Shown: positions 1 to 6,677 of the stretch, in pieces
How positions within the stretch are numbered: the first letter of the stretch is position 1
How the letters are laid out: each line of letters begins with the position of its first letter
Source: Thermoleophilia bacterium
Lineage (GTDB): Bacteria > Actinomycetota > Thermoleophilia > Gaiellales > Gaiellaceae
Reading direction: 5' to 3'
Assembly: GCA_025934335.1 (NCBI GenBank)
Contig: JAICYG010000103.1
Location: 1 to 9,262 of the forward strand
Length of the DNA: 9,262 bases
Notes under the pieces: model-generated
Told to the model about the DNA's origin: nothing
Seen by the model: only the letters and a program-made list of their open reading frames with translations
Databases searched by the model: none
Program-made: the position numbers and the translations under genes

Positions 1-60
1 ATCGTCTCGGGGGGCAACGTCGCCGGCCGAACGGCCGCTGCTATCCTGGCCCGGCCATGA
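1..60 (+). CDS. C-terminal end of a probable threonine/serine dehydratase (partial)
   Basis: The first base is in frame with an open stretch of 19 codons that ends at a TGA at 58-60. It reads IVSGGNVAGRTAAAILARP. The SGGN sequence followed by a short helical tail is typical of the C-terminal part of the catalytic domain of fold-type II PLP enzymes of the threonine/serine dehydratase group (IlvA/TdcB-like), which deaminate threonine to 2-oxobutyrate. The tail ends soon after the motif, so no ACT-type regulatory domain would follow; that points to the short, catabolic or single-domain form. The stop overlaps the rpmE start as ATGA (57-60). Only the tail is visible, so the exact substrate cannot be judged, and a chance open frame of this length is possible. 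Confidence 0.5.
   Translation: MVSGGNVAGRTAAAILARP
42..47 (+). promoter_or_regulatory. Candidate -10 box (TATCCT) for rpmE
   Basis: TATCCT ends 9 bases before the rpmE ATG, and no purine-rich ribosome site lies between. It sits inside the end of the upstream dehydratase-like frame. The same layout (TANNNT, then 5-10 bases, then the start codon) recurs at six other starts in the window, which is the main support. No convincing -35 hexamer is visible. Confidence 0.45.
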
Positions 61-281
61 AGGCCGACATCCACCCCGAGTACCAGCTCACCACCGTGCA
101 CTGCGGCTGCGGGAACACGTTCACCACGCGCTCCACGAAGCCCGAGCTGCACGTCGAGATCTGCTCGGCCTGCCACCCGTTCTACACCGGCAAGCAAAAG
201 CTGGTGGACACGGGCGGCCGCGTGGAGCGCTTCCAGCGCCGGCTCGAGAAGGCCGAGCGCGCGCAGCGCGCGTCGGCGTAG
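57..281 (+). CDS. rpmE: 50S ribosomal protein L31, zinc-binding type
   Basis: This is a structural protein of the large ribosomal subunit that bridges to the small subunit at the central protuberance. The 74-residue product has the start MKADIHPEY and the four zinc-ligand cysteines of the C+ form: C16 and C18 in a CGCG turn, and C36 and C39 in CSACHPFYTG. This zinc form, unlike the cysteine-free paralogue, can serve as a zinc store in other bacteria. A basic C-terminal tail (about 55-74) is normal for the family. The start overlaps the preceding stop as ATGA and lacks a Shine-Dalgarno site, and a TATCCT box lies just upstream, so it may be made from its own leaderless transcript. The DUF1385 gene follows after 5 bases, so the two are probably co-transcribed. 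Confidence 0.96.
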   Translation: MKADIHPEYQLTTVHCGCGNTFTTRSTKPELHVEICSACHPFYTGKQKLVDTGGRVERFQRRLEKAERAQRASA

Positions 282-286
282 GGGCG

Positions 287-1201
287 ATGGCGCAGGCGAT
301 CGGCGGGCAGGCCGTCCTCGAGGGCGTGATGATGCGCGGACCGCGGAACTGGGCGGTCGCGGTGCGCAAGCCCGACGGCGAGATCGCCCACGTCGCAAAG
401 GCGATCGATCCGCTGATGGCGCGCCACTGGGCGCTGCGCCTCCCGGTCGTTCGCGGCGTCGTCGCGCTCGGCGAAAGTCTCTCGATCGGCTTCCGGGCGC
501 TCAGCGTCTCGGCGAACTACGCCGCGCAGGAAGAGGTGGAGGGCGACGAAGAGCCGGCCGAGCTCGGCCGCTGGGCGCTCGCATTCGCGTTCCTCGTCGC
601 GATCGGCTTCGCCGTCATGATCTTCAAGGTCGGGCCGGCGCTCCTCGCCGACCTGCTGCCGATCTCGAGCGGCGGCTGGTTCGTGCTCGTCGAGGGCCTC
701 ATCCGCGTCACCGTCTTCGTCGTCTACCTGACAGTGCTCAGCTTCATCCCCTCGCTCCGCCGCGTCTTCCAGTACCACGCCGCCGAGCACAAGGCGATCA
801 ACGCCTACGAGGCGGGGGAGGACCTGACGCCGGAGGTCGCGCAGCGATACTCGCTCATCCATCCGCGCTGCGGCACCGCGTTCCTGCTCTGGGTGATGGT
901 GGTGAGCGTCTTCGTCTACGCGCTGCTCGGGCGGCCGGTCTGGTACTGGCTGATCGTGAGCCGCATCCTGCTGCTGCCGGTGATCGCCGGCATCGCGTAC
1001 GAGCTGATCCGCTTCGCGGGCAAGCACACGGACAACCGGATCCTGATGACGGTGCTCGCGCCGGGGCTCTGGCTGCAGCGGCTGACGACGCGCGAGCCTT
1101 CGCTCGACCAACTCGAGGTGTCGATCAGGGCGCTGCGGGAAGTGCTCGAGCTGGAAGGCCGGCTGCAACCGGCGGACAGACGAGTGGAGGTAATGGCCTG
1201 A
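287..1201 (+). CDS. DUF1385 (YqhQ-like) integral membrane protein
   Basis: This belongs to a conserved membrane protein family of unknown function. The 304-residue product starts with the family signature IGGQAVLEGVMMRGP (about residues 5-19). It then has several hydrophobic segments, at about 105-130, 135-160, 198-220 and 222-245. The best-conserved part is YHAAEHKAINAYEAGE from residue 163, with an HxxEH arrangement (H164, E167, H168), followed by HPRCGT (192-197, including C195). These invariant His, Glu and Cys residues suggest a metal site or an enzyme at the membrane, but that is inference. AGGGG at 280-284 is its ribosome site, overlapping the rpmE stop. Its stop shares one base with the osmC start (TGATG). 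The family is found beside rpmE and prfA in other Gram-positive genomes, which hints at a role connected to translation or the envelope. Confidence 0.9.
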   Translation: MAQAIGGQAVLEGVMMRGPRNWAVAVRKPDGEIAHVAKAIDPLMARHWALRLPVVRGVVALGESLSIGFRALSVSANYAAQEEVEGDEEPAELGRWALAFAFLVAIGFAVMIFKVGPALLADLLPISSGGWFVLVEGLIRVTVFVVYLTVLSFIPSLRRVFQYHAAEHKAINAYEAGEDLTPEVAQRYSLIHPRCGTAFLLWVMVVSVFVYALLGRPVWYWLIVSRILLLPVIAGIAYELIRFAGKHTDNRILMTVLAPGLWLQRLTTREPSLDQLEVSIRALREVLELEGRLQPADRRVEVMA

Positions 1202-1635
1202 TGGCGACGGATCGGCGTGCGGACGTGGTGTGGCAGGGCGACCTGATGAACGGGAGCGGGACGATCGAGGCGGTGCCGAGCGGCGCCTTCGGGCCGCTCG
1301 ACGTCACGTGGGCCTCGCGCGCCGAGGAGCCGAACGGGAGGACGAGCCCCGAGGAGCTGCTCGCCGCGGCGTGGGCGTCGTGCTTCGCGATGGCCCTCTC
1401 ACTCGGGCTCGCGAAGGGCGGCAACGCACCGGAGAAGCTCGAGACGTCGGCGACGGTCACGTTCCAGCCGGGCGAGGGCATCACACACGGGAAGCTGACC
1501 GTGCGCGGCACGGTGCCGGGGCTCGACGACGCCGGCTTCCGCGAGGCGGCCGAGGACGCCGTGAAGAATTGCCCCGTGTCGAAGGCACTCACCGGCATCC
1601 CCGACGTGACGTTCGAAGCGTCGCTCGCGCAATAG
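1201..1635 (+). CDS. OsmC-family thiol peroxidase
   Basis: OsmC/Ohr-fold proteins are small dimeric cytoplasmic peroxidases that reduce organic hydroperoxides with a pair of cysteines. The 144-residue product has both: C61 in ELLAAAWASCFAMALS, and C124 in AVKNCPVSKAL. The SPEELLAAAWASC segment carries the conserved Glu that precedes the peroxidatic Cys, and R40 is placed like the active-site Arg. The wording around the second Cys (NCPVSKAL) fits the OsmC branch rather than Ohr. GTGGAGG at 1184-1190 is a good ribosome site, and the ATG overlaps the DUF1385 stop by one base, so translation is likely coupled. The gene is an extra member between rpmE and prfA compared with the textbook order. The exact substrate (hydrogen peroxide or organic peroxide) cannot be told from sequence. 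Confidence 0.93.
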   Translation: MATDRRADVVWQGDLMNGSGTIEAVPSGAFGPLDVTWASRAEEPNGRTSPEELLAAAWASCFAMALSLGLAKGGNAPEKLETSATVTFQPGEGITHGKLTVRGTVPGLDDAGFREAAEDAVKNCPVSKALTGIPDVTFEASLAQ

Positions 1636-1636
1636 C

Positions 1637-1642
1637 TACCCT
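1637..1642 (+). promoter_or_regulatory. Candidate -10 box (TACCCT) for prfA
   Basis: TACCCT ends 8 bases before the GTG start of prfA, one base after the osmC stop codon. No Shine-Dalgarno sequence is present in the 15-base gap. This suggests a leaderless start for the release-factor part of the cluster. A TTCGAA lies about 19 bases upstream at 1612-1617 but is not a convincing -35. The support is positional only. Confidence 0.4.
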
Positions 1643-1650
1643 CGGCGGCT

Positions 1651-2691
1651 GTGGCCGCCCTCGACGACCTGATCGCGGAGCTCGAGCGCTCCTACCTCGA
1701 GACGCGCGATCGAATGTCCGATCCCGCCGTCTACAACGACCATCGCGAGGCGGCCGAGGTCGGGCGGCGCCTGAAGCAGCTCGAAGGCCCGTACGGGCTT
1801 GCGCAGAGCCTCCGGCAGGCACGCGAGGATCTCACCGCCGCGCGCAGCGACCCCGAGCTAGCCGAGATGGCGGGCGACTACGAGGCAGAGGTGTCGCGCT
1901 TCGAGGAGGAGCTGAAGCTCGCGCTCGCCGAGCGCGACCCGGCCGACGAGAAGGACGTGATCGTCGAGGTTCGGCAGGGCGTCGGCGGCGACGAGGCCGC
2001 GCTCTGGGCGGATGAGCTGCAACGGATGCTGCAGCGCTACGCGGAGCGGCGCGGCTTCAAGATCGAGCAGCTCGAGGCTGCGCCGAACGAGGGTGGGGGC
2101 CTGAAGGAGGCGGTGTTCGCGATCAAGGGCGACGGCGCGTACTCGGTCTTCAAATTCGAGGGCGGGACGCACCGGGTGCAGCGCGTCCCCGCGACCGAGT
2201 CGGCGGGCCGCATCCACACGTCGACCGCGACGGTCGCCGTGATGCCGGAGGCGGAGGACGTCGACGTCGACGTCGACGAGAACGACCTGAAGATCGACGT
2301 CTATCGCTCGTCCGGCCCGGGCGGCCAGTCGGTGAACACGACCGACTCGGCGGTGCGCATCACGCACCTGCCGACGGGCATCGTCGTCGCCATGCAGGAC
2401 GAGCGCTCGCAGCTCCAGAATCGCGAGAAGGCGATGCGCGTGCTGCGCGCCCGGATCTTCGAGGCGGAGCGAGAGCGGCAGGCGGCGGCGCAGGCGGCGG
2501 CGCGCAGCGCCCAGGTGGGCACCGGCGCGCGCGCGGAGAAGATCCGCACCTACAACTTCCCCGAGAATCGCGTCACCGACCACCGCATCAAGCTGACGAC
2601 GCATCGGCTCGACCAGGTGCTGCAGGGTGACCTCGACGAGTACACCGAAGCGCTCACGGCGGACGAGCGCCGCCGTGCGCTCGAGGGGTGA
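1651..2691 (+). CDS. prfA: Peptide chain release factor 1 (RF1)
   Basis: RF1 recognises UAA and UAG stop codons and triggers hydrolysis of peptidyl-tRNA on the ribosome. The 346-residue product has the GGQ catalytic motif at 224-226 in SSGPGGQSVNTTDSAVRITH. It also has the PAT stop-recognition tripeptide at 180-182 in RVPATESAGRIHTS; PxT marks RF1, whereas RF2 has SPF. The first 100 residues are the helical domain 1 typical of the family. The start is GTG at 1651, chosen because it gives the normal N-terminus (MAALDDLIAELERSYLE), it is the first start after the osmC stop, and it follows a TACCCT box. The Gln of GGQ is the usual target of methylation by PrmC, encoded next with a 4-base GTGA overlap. 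The gene itself ends with TGA, the codon RF1 does not read. Confidence 0.97.
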   Translation: MAALDDLIAELERSYLETRDRMSDPAVYNDHREAAEVGRRLKQLEGPYGLAQSLRQAREDLTAARSDPELAEMAGDYEAEVSRFEEELKLALAERDPADEKDVIVEVRQGVGGDEAALWADELQRMLQRYAERRGFKIEQLEAAPNEGGGLKEAVFAIKGDGAYSVFKFEGGTHRVQRVPATESAGRIHTSTATVAVMPEAEDVDVDVDENDLKIDVYRSSGPGGQSVNTTDSAVRITHLPTGIVVAMQDERSQLQNREKAMRVLRARIFEAERERQAAAQAAARSAQVGTGARAEKIRTYNFPENRVTDHRIKLTTHRLDQVLQGDLDEYTEALTADERRRALEG

Positions 2692-3497
2692 CGCTCGCAG
2701 AGGTCCTGCGCGGCGCGACCGACTATCTCGCCGCCCGCGGAATCGAGAGCCCGCGCGTCGACGCCGAGTTGCTGCTCGCGCGCGCGCTCGGCCTGGAGCG
2801 GATCGAGCTGTACACGCAGCACGATCGGCCGCTGACGGAGGGAGAGCGCGCCGCGGTACGCGAGCTCGTTCGCCGGCGCGGCACGCGCGAGCCGCTGGCG
2901 TACGTGCTCGGCGACTGGGGCTTCAGGCGGCTGACGCTGAAGACGGACGCCCGGGCGCTCGTCCCGCGGCCCGAGACGGAAGTGGTGGTGGAGCGCTGCC
3001 TCGCGCTCCTCGACGGCGTCGATCGCCCGCGCGTCGCGGACGTCGGTACGGGCACGGGCGCGATCGCGCTCGCGCTCAAGCACGAGCGGCCGGACGCGAT
3101 TGTCGTCGGGACCGACTCGTCGCCCGAGGCGCTCGCGCTCGCGCACGAGAACGCCGCTGCGAACGAGCTCGAAGTGGAGCTCGTTCAGGCCGATCTGCTG
3201 GAGGGCGTCGAGGGGCCGTTCGACCTTGTCGTCTCGAACCCGCCGTACGTCGTCGAGGCGGAGCTCGACGGCCTCGAGCCGGAGCTGGGCCACGAGCCGC
3301 GCGGCGCGCTTGTCGACCGGGGGCAGACATCACGCCTGATCGCGGGTGCCCGGTTCGGCTGGCTCGTGCTCGAGACACACGAAGAGCGGGCGCGCGACGT
3401 CGCTGCACAGCTCGCGGCGGCGGGTTATGCGGACGTGCGCGTGTCGCAGGATCTCGCCGGTCGCGACCGGGTCGTGGAGGGGCGATGGACGCGGTAG
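2688..3497 (+). CDS. prmC: Release factor glutamine methyltransferase PrmC
   Basis: PrmC transfers a methyl group from S-adenosylmethionine to the side-chain nitrogen of the GGQ glutamine in RF1 and RF2. The 269-residue product has the small helical N-terminal domain (1-75) that contacts the release factor. The Rossmann-type methyltransferase domain follows, with LVPRPETE (about 91-98), the SAM loop DVGTGTGAIALAL (about 118-130), and the NPPY catalytic motif at 184-187 in VVSNPPYVVEAELDG. It ends with GRDRVVEGRW, as in the family. The GTG start overlaps the prfA stop in a GTGA junction, so the enzyme and its substrate are translationally coupled. One oddity is that the segment between EPRGALVD and WLVLE is about 8-9 residues shorter than in the E. 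coli protein as I recall it. The frame is kept, so activity is probably retained. Confidence 0.96.
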   Translation: MTLAEVLRGATDYLAARGIESPRVDAELLLARALGLERIELYTQHDRPLTEGERAAVRELVRRRGTREPLAYVLGDWGFRRLTLKTDARALVPRPETEVVVERCLALLDGVDRPRVADVGTGTGAIALALKHERPDAIVVGTDSSPEALALAHENAAANELEVELVQADLLEGVEGPFDLVVSNPPYVVEAELDGLEPELGHEPRGALVDRGQTSRLIAGARFGWLVLETHEERARDVAAQLAAAGYADVRVSQDLAGRDRVVEGRWTR

Positions 3498-4057
3498 ACG
3501 CGCTGCGGCAGGGGCTACCGGTGCTGCTGCCGACAGACACCGTTTACGGCCTCGCGGCCGCGCCGGGAGAGGAAAGCGCGCGTCGGCTGTACGAGCTGAA
3601 AGGGCGATCGCGGGAACAGCCGACGGCGATCCTCGCGGCGAGCGTGAAGGCGCTGCTCGACGCGGTCCCGGAGCTCGACCGCGAGCCGCTCGCGAAGCTC
3701 CTCCCGGGCCCGTACACGCTCGTGCTCCCGAACCCCGCACACCGGTTCCCGTGGCTGACGGGCGGCACGCCCGGACCGATCGGCGTTCGCGTCCCGCTCC
3801 TCCCCGAGCCGACGCGCACGATCGTCGCGACGCTGGGCGTCGTGCTCGCGACGAGCGCGAACGACCCGGGTGGCCCGAACCCGGTCAGCCTCGGCGACGT
3901 GCCGCGCCGGATCCGCGACGGCTGCGGCGCCGAGGTCGATGCCGGGCCGCTGCCGGGGACGCCCTCGACCGTGCTCGACCTCACCGGGCCCGCGCCGCGT
4001 GTCCTCCGCGAGGGCGCCGTTCCGGAGGCCGAGGCTCTCGGCCGACTGCGGGCATAG
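3485..4057 (+). CDS. tsaC: L-threonylcarbamoyladenylate synthase (TsaC/YrdC-type, Sua5 family)
   Basis: This enzyme makes threonylcarbamoyl-AMP from threonine, bicarbonate and ATP, the first step of the t6A37 modification of tRNAs that read ANN codons. The 190-residue protein is a single YrdC domain: PTDTVYGLAA at 16-25, the KGRSREQP nucleotide and substrate loop at 39-46, SAN at 124-126, and PSTVLDL at 160-166. It lacks the C-terminal Sua5 domain, so TsaC/YrdC is the better name, although Mycobacterium's equivalent is often called Sua5. The ATG at 3485 was chosen because GGAGG (3476-3480) lies just upstream and the protein then begins at the normal place. The open frame extends far upstream, but only as an arginine-rich shadow of prmC. 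It overlaps the prmC end by 13 bases. Confidence 0.93.
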   Translation: MDAVDALRQGLPVLLPTDTVYGLAAAPGEESARRLYELKGRSREQPTAILAASVKALLDAVPELDREPLAKLLPGPYTLVLPNPAHRFPWLTGGTPGPIGVRVPLLPEPTRTIVATLGVVLATSANDPGGPNPVSLGDVPRRIRDGCGAEVDAGPLPGTPSTVLDLTGPAPRVLREGAVPEAEALGRLRA

Positions 4058-4060
4058 GAT
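4055..4060 (+). promoter_or_regulatory. Candidate -10 box (TAGGAT) for glyA, built on the tsaC stop codon
   Basis: TAGGAT ends 7 bases before the glyA GTG. Its first three bases are the TAG stop of tsaC. The spacing is right for a transcript that begins at or next to the start codon. The AGGA in this box could instead act as a weak ribosome site about 8 bases from the GTG, so the alternatives need a mapped 5' end. Confidence 0.45.
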
Positions 4061-4067
4061 TCCCGCC

Positions 4068-5360
4068 GTGGCCGTCGCCCAGCAGACGTTCGACCAGCTA
4101 CGGACCGCCGGGCTCGCCGACGTCGACCCGCAGATCGCCGACCTGCTCGGCCGCGAGCTCGATCGCCAGCGCGGCCAGATCGAGCTGATCGCCTCCGAGA
4201 ACTTCACGTGGCCGTCGGTGCTCGAGGCGGTGGGGTCGGTGCCGACGAACAAGTACGCCGAGGGCTATCCGGGTGCCCGCTACTACGGCGGCTGCGAGGT
4301 CGTCGACGAGATCGAGGAGCTTGCACGCTCGCGTGCGAAGGAGCTCTTCGGCGCAGAGCACGCGAACGTGCAGCCGCACGCCGGCGCGCAGGCGAACATG
4401 GCCGTCTACTTCGCGGTGCTCTCCCCCGGCGACCGGGTGCTCGGGCTCTCGCTCGACCACGGCGGCCACCTGACGCACGGGCTCAAGGTCAACTTCTCGG
4501 GGAAGCTGTACGAGTTCCACCACTACGGCGTCTCGCGCGAGACGATGACCGTCGACTACGACGAGGTGCTCGCGCGCGCAAAGGAAGTGCGGCCGAAGCT
4601 GATCGTCTGCGGCGGCTCTGCCTACCCGCGCACCGTCGAGTCCGACCGCTTCCGCGAGATCGCGGACGAGGTGGGCGCGCTCCTCATGTGCGACATGGCG
4701 CACTTCGCGGGCCTCGTCGCGGCCGGGCTCCACCCGAACCCGGTGGCGCACTGCGACTTCGTCACCTCGACGAGCCACAAGACGCTCGCCGGCCCGCGCG
4801 CCGGGTTCGTGCTCTGCCGCGAGGAGCACGCGTCGAAGCTCGACCGCGCGAACTTCCCCGGCATGCAGGGTGGCCCGCTGATGCACGGCGTCGCGGCCAA
4901 GGCGGTGTGCTTCGGCGTTGCGATGACCGAGGCGTTCCGCGAGTACCAGGGCCGCGTGCGTGCGAACGCCGACGCGCTCGCCGCGACGCTGACGGAGCGC
5001 GGGCACGACGTGCTGACCGGCGGCACCGACACGCACCTGGTGCAGCTCGACCTGCGCCGCACGGAGTGGACGGGCCTCGCCGCGCAGGAGCGGCTCGAGG
5101 AGTGCCGGCTGACCGCCAACCGCAACACGGTGCCGTTCGACGAGCGGCCGCCGAAGATCGCGTCGGGCGTTCGCCTCGGTACGCCGGCGGCGACGATGCG
5201 CGGCTTCGGCGAGGACGACTTCCGCGAGGTCGCTGCGATCATCGGCGACGCGCTGCAGGACGACGCCGACCTCGACGCGCTGCGTGCACGGGCCGTCGCG
5301 CTCTGCGACGAGCACCCGCTCTACCCGGGCTTCGGCGGCTACACGACGTTCGTCGCGTAG
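4068..5360 (+). CDS. glyA: Serine hydroxymethyltransferase
   Basis: This cytoplasmic PLP enzyme interconverts serine and glycine, loading the one-carbon unit onto tetrahydrofolate. It is a main source of one-carbon units for purine, thymidylate and methionine synthesis. The 430-residue product is full length. It shows IELIASENFTWPSVLEAVGS, NKYAEGYPGARYYGGCE, QPHAGAQANMAVY, the CDMAHFAGLVAAG strand and the PLP-lysine motif STSHKTLAGPR, with Schiff-base K238. The GTG at 4068 was chosen because it follows the tsaC stop by 10 bases and gives the expected short N-terminal helix. The frame stays open upstream only as a shadow of tsaC. No clear Shine-Dalgarno site is seen. The gene's last 22 bases overlap the end of the convergent racemase gene. 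Confidence 0.97.
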   Translation: MAVAQQTFDQLRTAGLADVDPQIADLLGRELDRQRGQIELIASENFTWPSVLEAVGSVPTNKYAEGYPGARYYGGCEVVDEIEELARSRAKELFGAEHANVQPHAGAQANMAVYFAVLSPGDRVLGLSLDHGGHLTHGLKVNFSGKLYEFHHYGVSRETMTVDYDEVLARAKEVRPKLIVCGGSAYPRTVESDRFREIADEVGALLMCDMAHFAGLVAAGLHPNPVAHCDFVTSTSHKTLAGPRAGFVLCREEHASKLDRANFPGMQGGPLMHGVAAKAVCFGVAMTEAFREYQGRVRANADALAATLTERGHDVLTGGTDTHLVQLDLRRTEWTGLAAQERLEECRLTANRNTVPFDERPPKIASGVRLGTPAATMRGFGEDDFREVAAIIGDALQDDADLDALRARAVALCDEHPLYPGFGGYTTFVA

Positions 5361-6025
5361 TCGACGACCGCCTGCGCGTGCACGCGCGCGGTGTCGTAGA
5401 CGGTGCCCGCGACATCGTCCGACGGGAGCAAGAGGCCGAGCTCGGTGCACGCGAAGACAACGGCGTCGGCGCCGAGGCCGCCGATCAGGTCGACGTAGAA
5501 GCCGCGGGTCTCGTCGGAGAAGACGCCGTGGCCGAACTCGTCGAAGATCGTGCGGTCGATCTGCGCGTGCGTCGACTCGTCCGGGACGACGACGTCGATC
5601 CCGTGCGCCGCGATGCGGTCGCGCAGGAACGGCAGCGTCATCGTGTAGCTCGTGCCGACGAGCGCCACGCGCTCCCGTCCGTCGCGCGCGAGCGCGTTCG
5701 CGACGGCGTCGCCGATGTGGATGGAAGGAATGCGAATGTCCGCGACGATCGTGTCCCAGACGTGGTGCAGCGTGTTGCACGCGAGCACGAAAACCTCCGC
5801 GCCCGCGGCCTCCACGGCCTTCGCGTCGGCGGCGAGCATCCGGCCTGCGTCGTCCCAGCGACGGGCGTGCAGGAGCGGGTCGATCTCGCCGACGTCGACG
5901 CTGAAGAGCACGCAGCGCGCGGCGTGGATTCCGCCCGCGCGCTCGTTCGCGAGCGTGTTCAGCAAGCGGTAGTACTCGGCCGCCGAGTGCCACGTGATCC
6001 CGCCGAGAACGCCGATCGTCAGCAC
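5339..6025 (-). CDS. Aspartate/glutamate racemase family protein
   Basis: These cofactor-independent enzymes interconvert L- and D-amino acids with two cysteines acting as acid and base. The 228-residue product, of normal length, starts LTIGVLGGITWHSAAEYYRL, like the GGMSWESTAEYY start of the family. It carries both catalytic cysteines: C83 in VLACNTLHH and C193 in VFACTELGLLLP. The GTG at 6023-6025 was chosen because the conserved N-terminus begins there; the frame upstream runs into upp antisense sequence. It is the only minus-strand gene in the window, which suggests later insertion into an otherwise co-directional block. Substrate choice (aspartate, glutamate or another amino acid, as in the RacX/YgeA group) cannot be read from sequence. 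Its promoter region overlaps that of upp. Confidence 0.92.
   Translation of the reverse strand: MLTIGVLGGITWHSAAEYYRLLNTLANERAGGIHAARCVLFSVDVGEIDPLLHARRWDDAGRMLAADAKAVEAAGAEVFVLACNTLHHVWDTIVADIRIPSIHIGDAVANALARDGRERVALVGTSYTMTLPFLRDRIAAHGIDVVVPDESTHAQIDRTIFDEFGHGVFSDETRGFYVDLIGGLGADAVVFACTELGLLLPSDDVAGTVYDTARVHAQAVVDYATNVV
5368..5391. terminator. Candidate bidirectional hairpin at the glyA/racemase convergence
   Basis: Eight bases after the glyA stop lies a perfect 14-bp palindrome, GCGCGTGCACGCGC (5374-5387), extended by CCGC and GCGG arms with a two-base bulge. As RNA it would form a roughly 9-bp GC stem with a TGCA loop on either strand. No U-tract follows, as is usual in GC-rich bacteria. 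It lies inside the racemase coding region, so it may just be coincidence in GC-rich codons. Confidence 0.25.
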
Positions 6026-6030
6026 GCCAG

Positions 6031-6036
6031 AGGCTA
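6031..6036 (-). promoter_or_regulatory. Candidate -10 box (TAGCCT) for the racemase
   Basis: Read on the minus strand, TAGCCT ends 5 bases before the GTG start at 6025. That is the shortest gap of the set and a little tight for a leaderless start. It shares its TA step with the opposing upp box (6035-6040). No Shine-Dalgarno sequence precedes the GTG. Confidence 0.35.
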
Positions 6037-6040
6037 GAGT
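6035..6040 (+). promoter_or_regulatory. Candidate -10 box (TAGAGT) for upp
   Basis: TAGAGT ends 10 bases before the upp ATG in a 25-base divergent intergenic space. No ribosome site is visible downstream of it. With the racemase box it forms AGGCTAGAGT, in which both -10 elements use the same TA step on opposite strands. Confidence 0.4.
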
Positions 6041-6050
6041 CGCACACGCG

Positions 6051-6677
6051 ATGCCGGTGATCGAGGTCAAACACCCGCTGGTGCAGCACAAGCTCTCGTA
6101 CCTGCGGGACAAGGACACGCCCACGGTGCACTTCCGCAAGCTCGTCGAGGAGGTGACGCTCCTGCTCACCTACGAGGCGACGAAGGACCTGCCGACCGAG
6201 GACGTCGACATCGAGACGCCGCTCGAGGTGGCGCCGATGCCGCGCATCTCCGGCAAGAAGGTCGCCGTCTGCCCGATCCTCCGTGCCGGGCTCGGCATGC
6301 TCGACGGCGTGCTCACGCTCATCTCCGGCGCGCGCGTCGGTTTCATCGGCCTGTACCGCGACGAGGAGACCCTTCAGCCGGTCGAGTACTACGTGAAGCT
6401 GCCCCAGGACGTCGCCGATCGTGACGTGATCCTGCTCGACCCGATGCTCGCGACCGGCAACTCGACGGCGCACGCGGTGCAGCTCGTCAAGGACGCCGGG
6501 GCGACGAGCGTGCGGCTGCTGGCGATCATCGCCGCACCGGAGGGGGTCGAGAACATCCAGTCGAACCACCCCGACGTGATGATCGTCGTCGCCGCGATCG
6601 ACCGGGCGCTGAACGAGAAGGGCTACATCGTTCCGGGCCTCGGCGATGCGGGAGACCGCCTCTACGGCACGAAGTAG
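6051..6677 (+). CDS. upp: Uracil phosphoribosyltransferase
   Basis: This pyrimidine salvage enzyme makes UMP from uracil and PRPP. The 208-residue product matches the usual family length and starts MPVIEVKHPLVQHKL, which fixes the ATG at 6051. Visible motifs are CPILRAGLGMLDG (PRPP and dimer region), the PRPP-binding loop DPMLATGNSTAHA with D130, and the C-terminal uracil pocket YIVPGLGDAGDRLYGTK. It is divergent from the racemase and is followed 9 bases later by wecA/tagO. The glyA-upp-ATP synthase neighbourhood is common in Firmicutes, so upp probably belongs to the ancestral block and the racemase between them is the newcomer. Confidence 0.97.
   Translation: MPVIEVKHPLVQHKLSYLRDKDTPTVHFRKLVEEVTLLLTYEATKDLPTEDVDIETPLEVAPMPRISGKKVAVCPILRAGLGMLDGVLTLISGARVGFIGLYRDEETLQPVEYYVKLPQDVADRDVILLDPMLATGNSTAHAVQLVKDAGATSVRLLAIIAAPEGVENIQSNHPDVMIVVAAIDRALNEKGYIVPGLGDAGDRLYGTK

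Noticed and set aside
182..1168. Minus-strand frame of 328 codons opposite the DUF1385 gene
   Set aside because: It is composed mainly of Arg, Asp, Glu and His with no motif, and opposes a well-recognised membrane protein family.
2627..3484. Upstream extension of the tsaC frame over prmC
   Set aside because: This is a shadow of prmC with arginine-rich composition. The ATG at 3485 has a GGAGG site and gives a standard single-domain protein.
3870..4067. Earlier ATG for glyA inside tsaC
   Set aside because: The extra 66 residues are out-of-frame tsaC sequence. The GTG at 4068 gives the conserved serine hydroxymethyltransferase N-terminus.
6037..6070. TTGACC on the minus strand (6065-6070) as a -35 for the racemase
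   Set aside because: The spacer to the TAGCCT box would be 28 bases, far from the 16-19 needed, and the hexamer lies inside upp codons.
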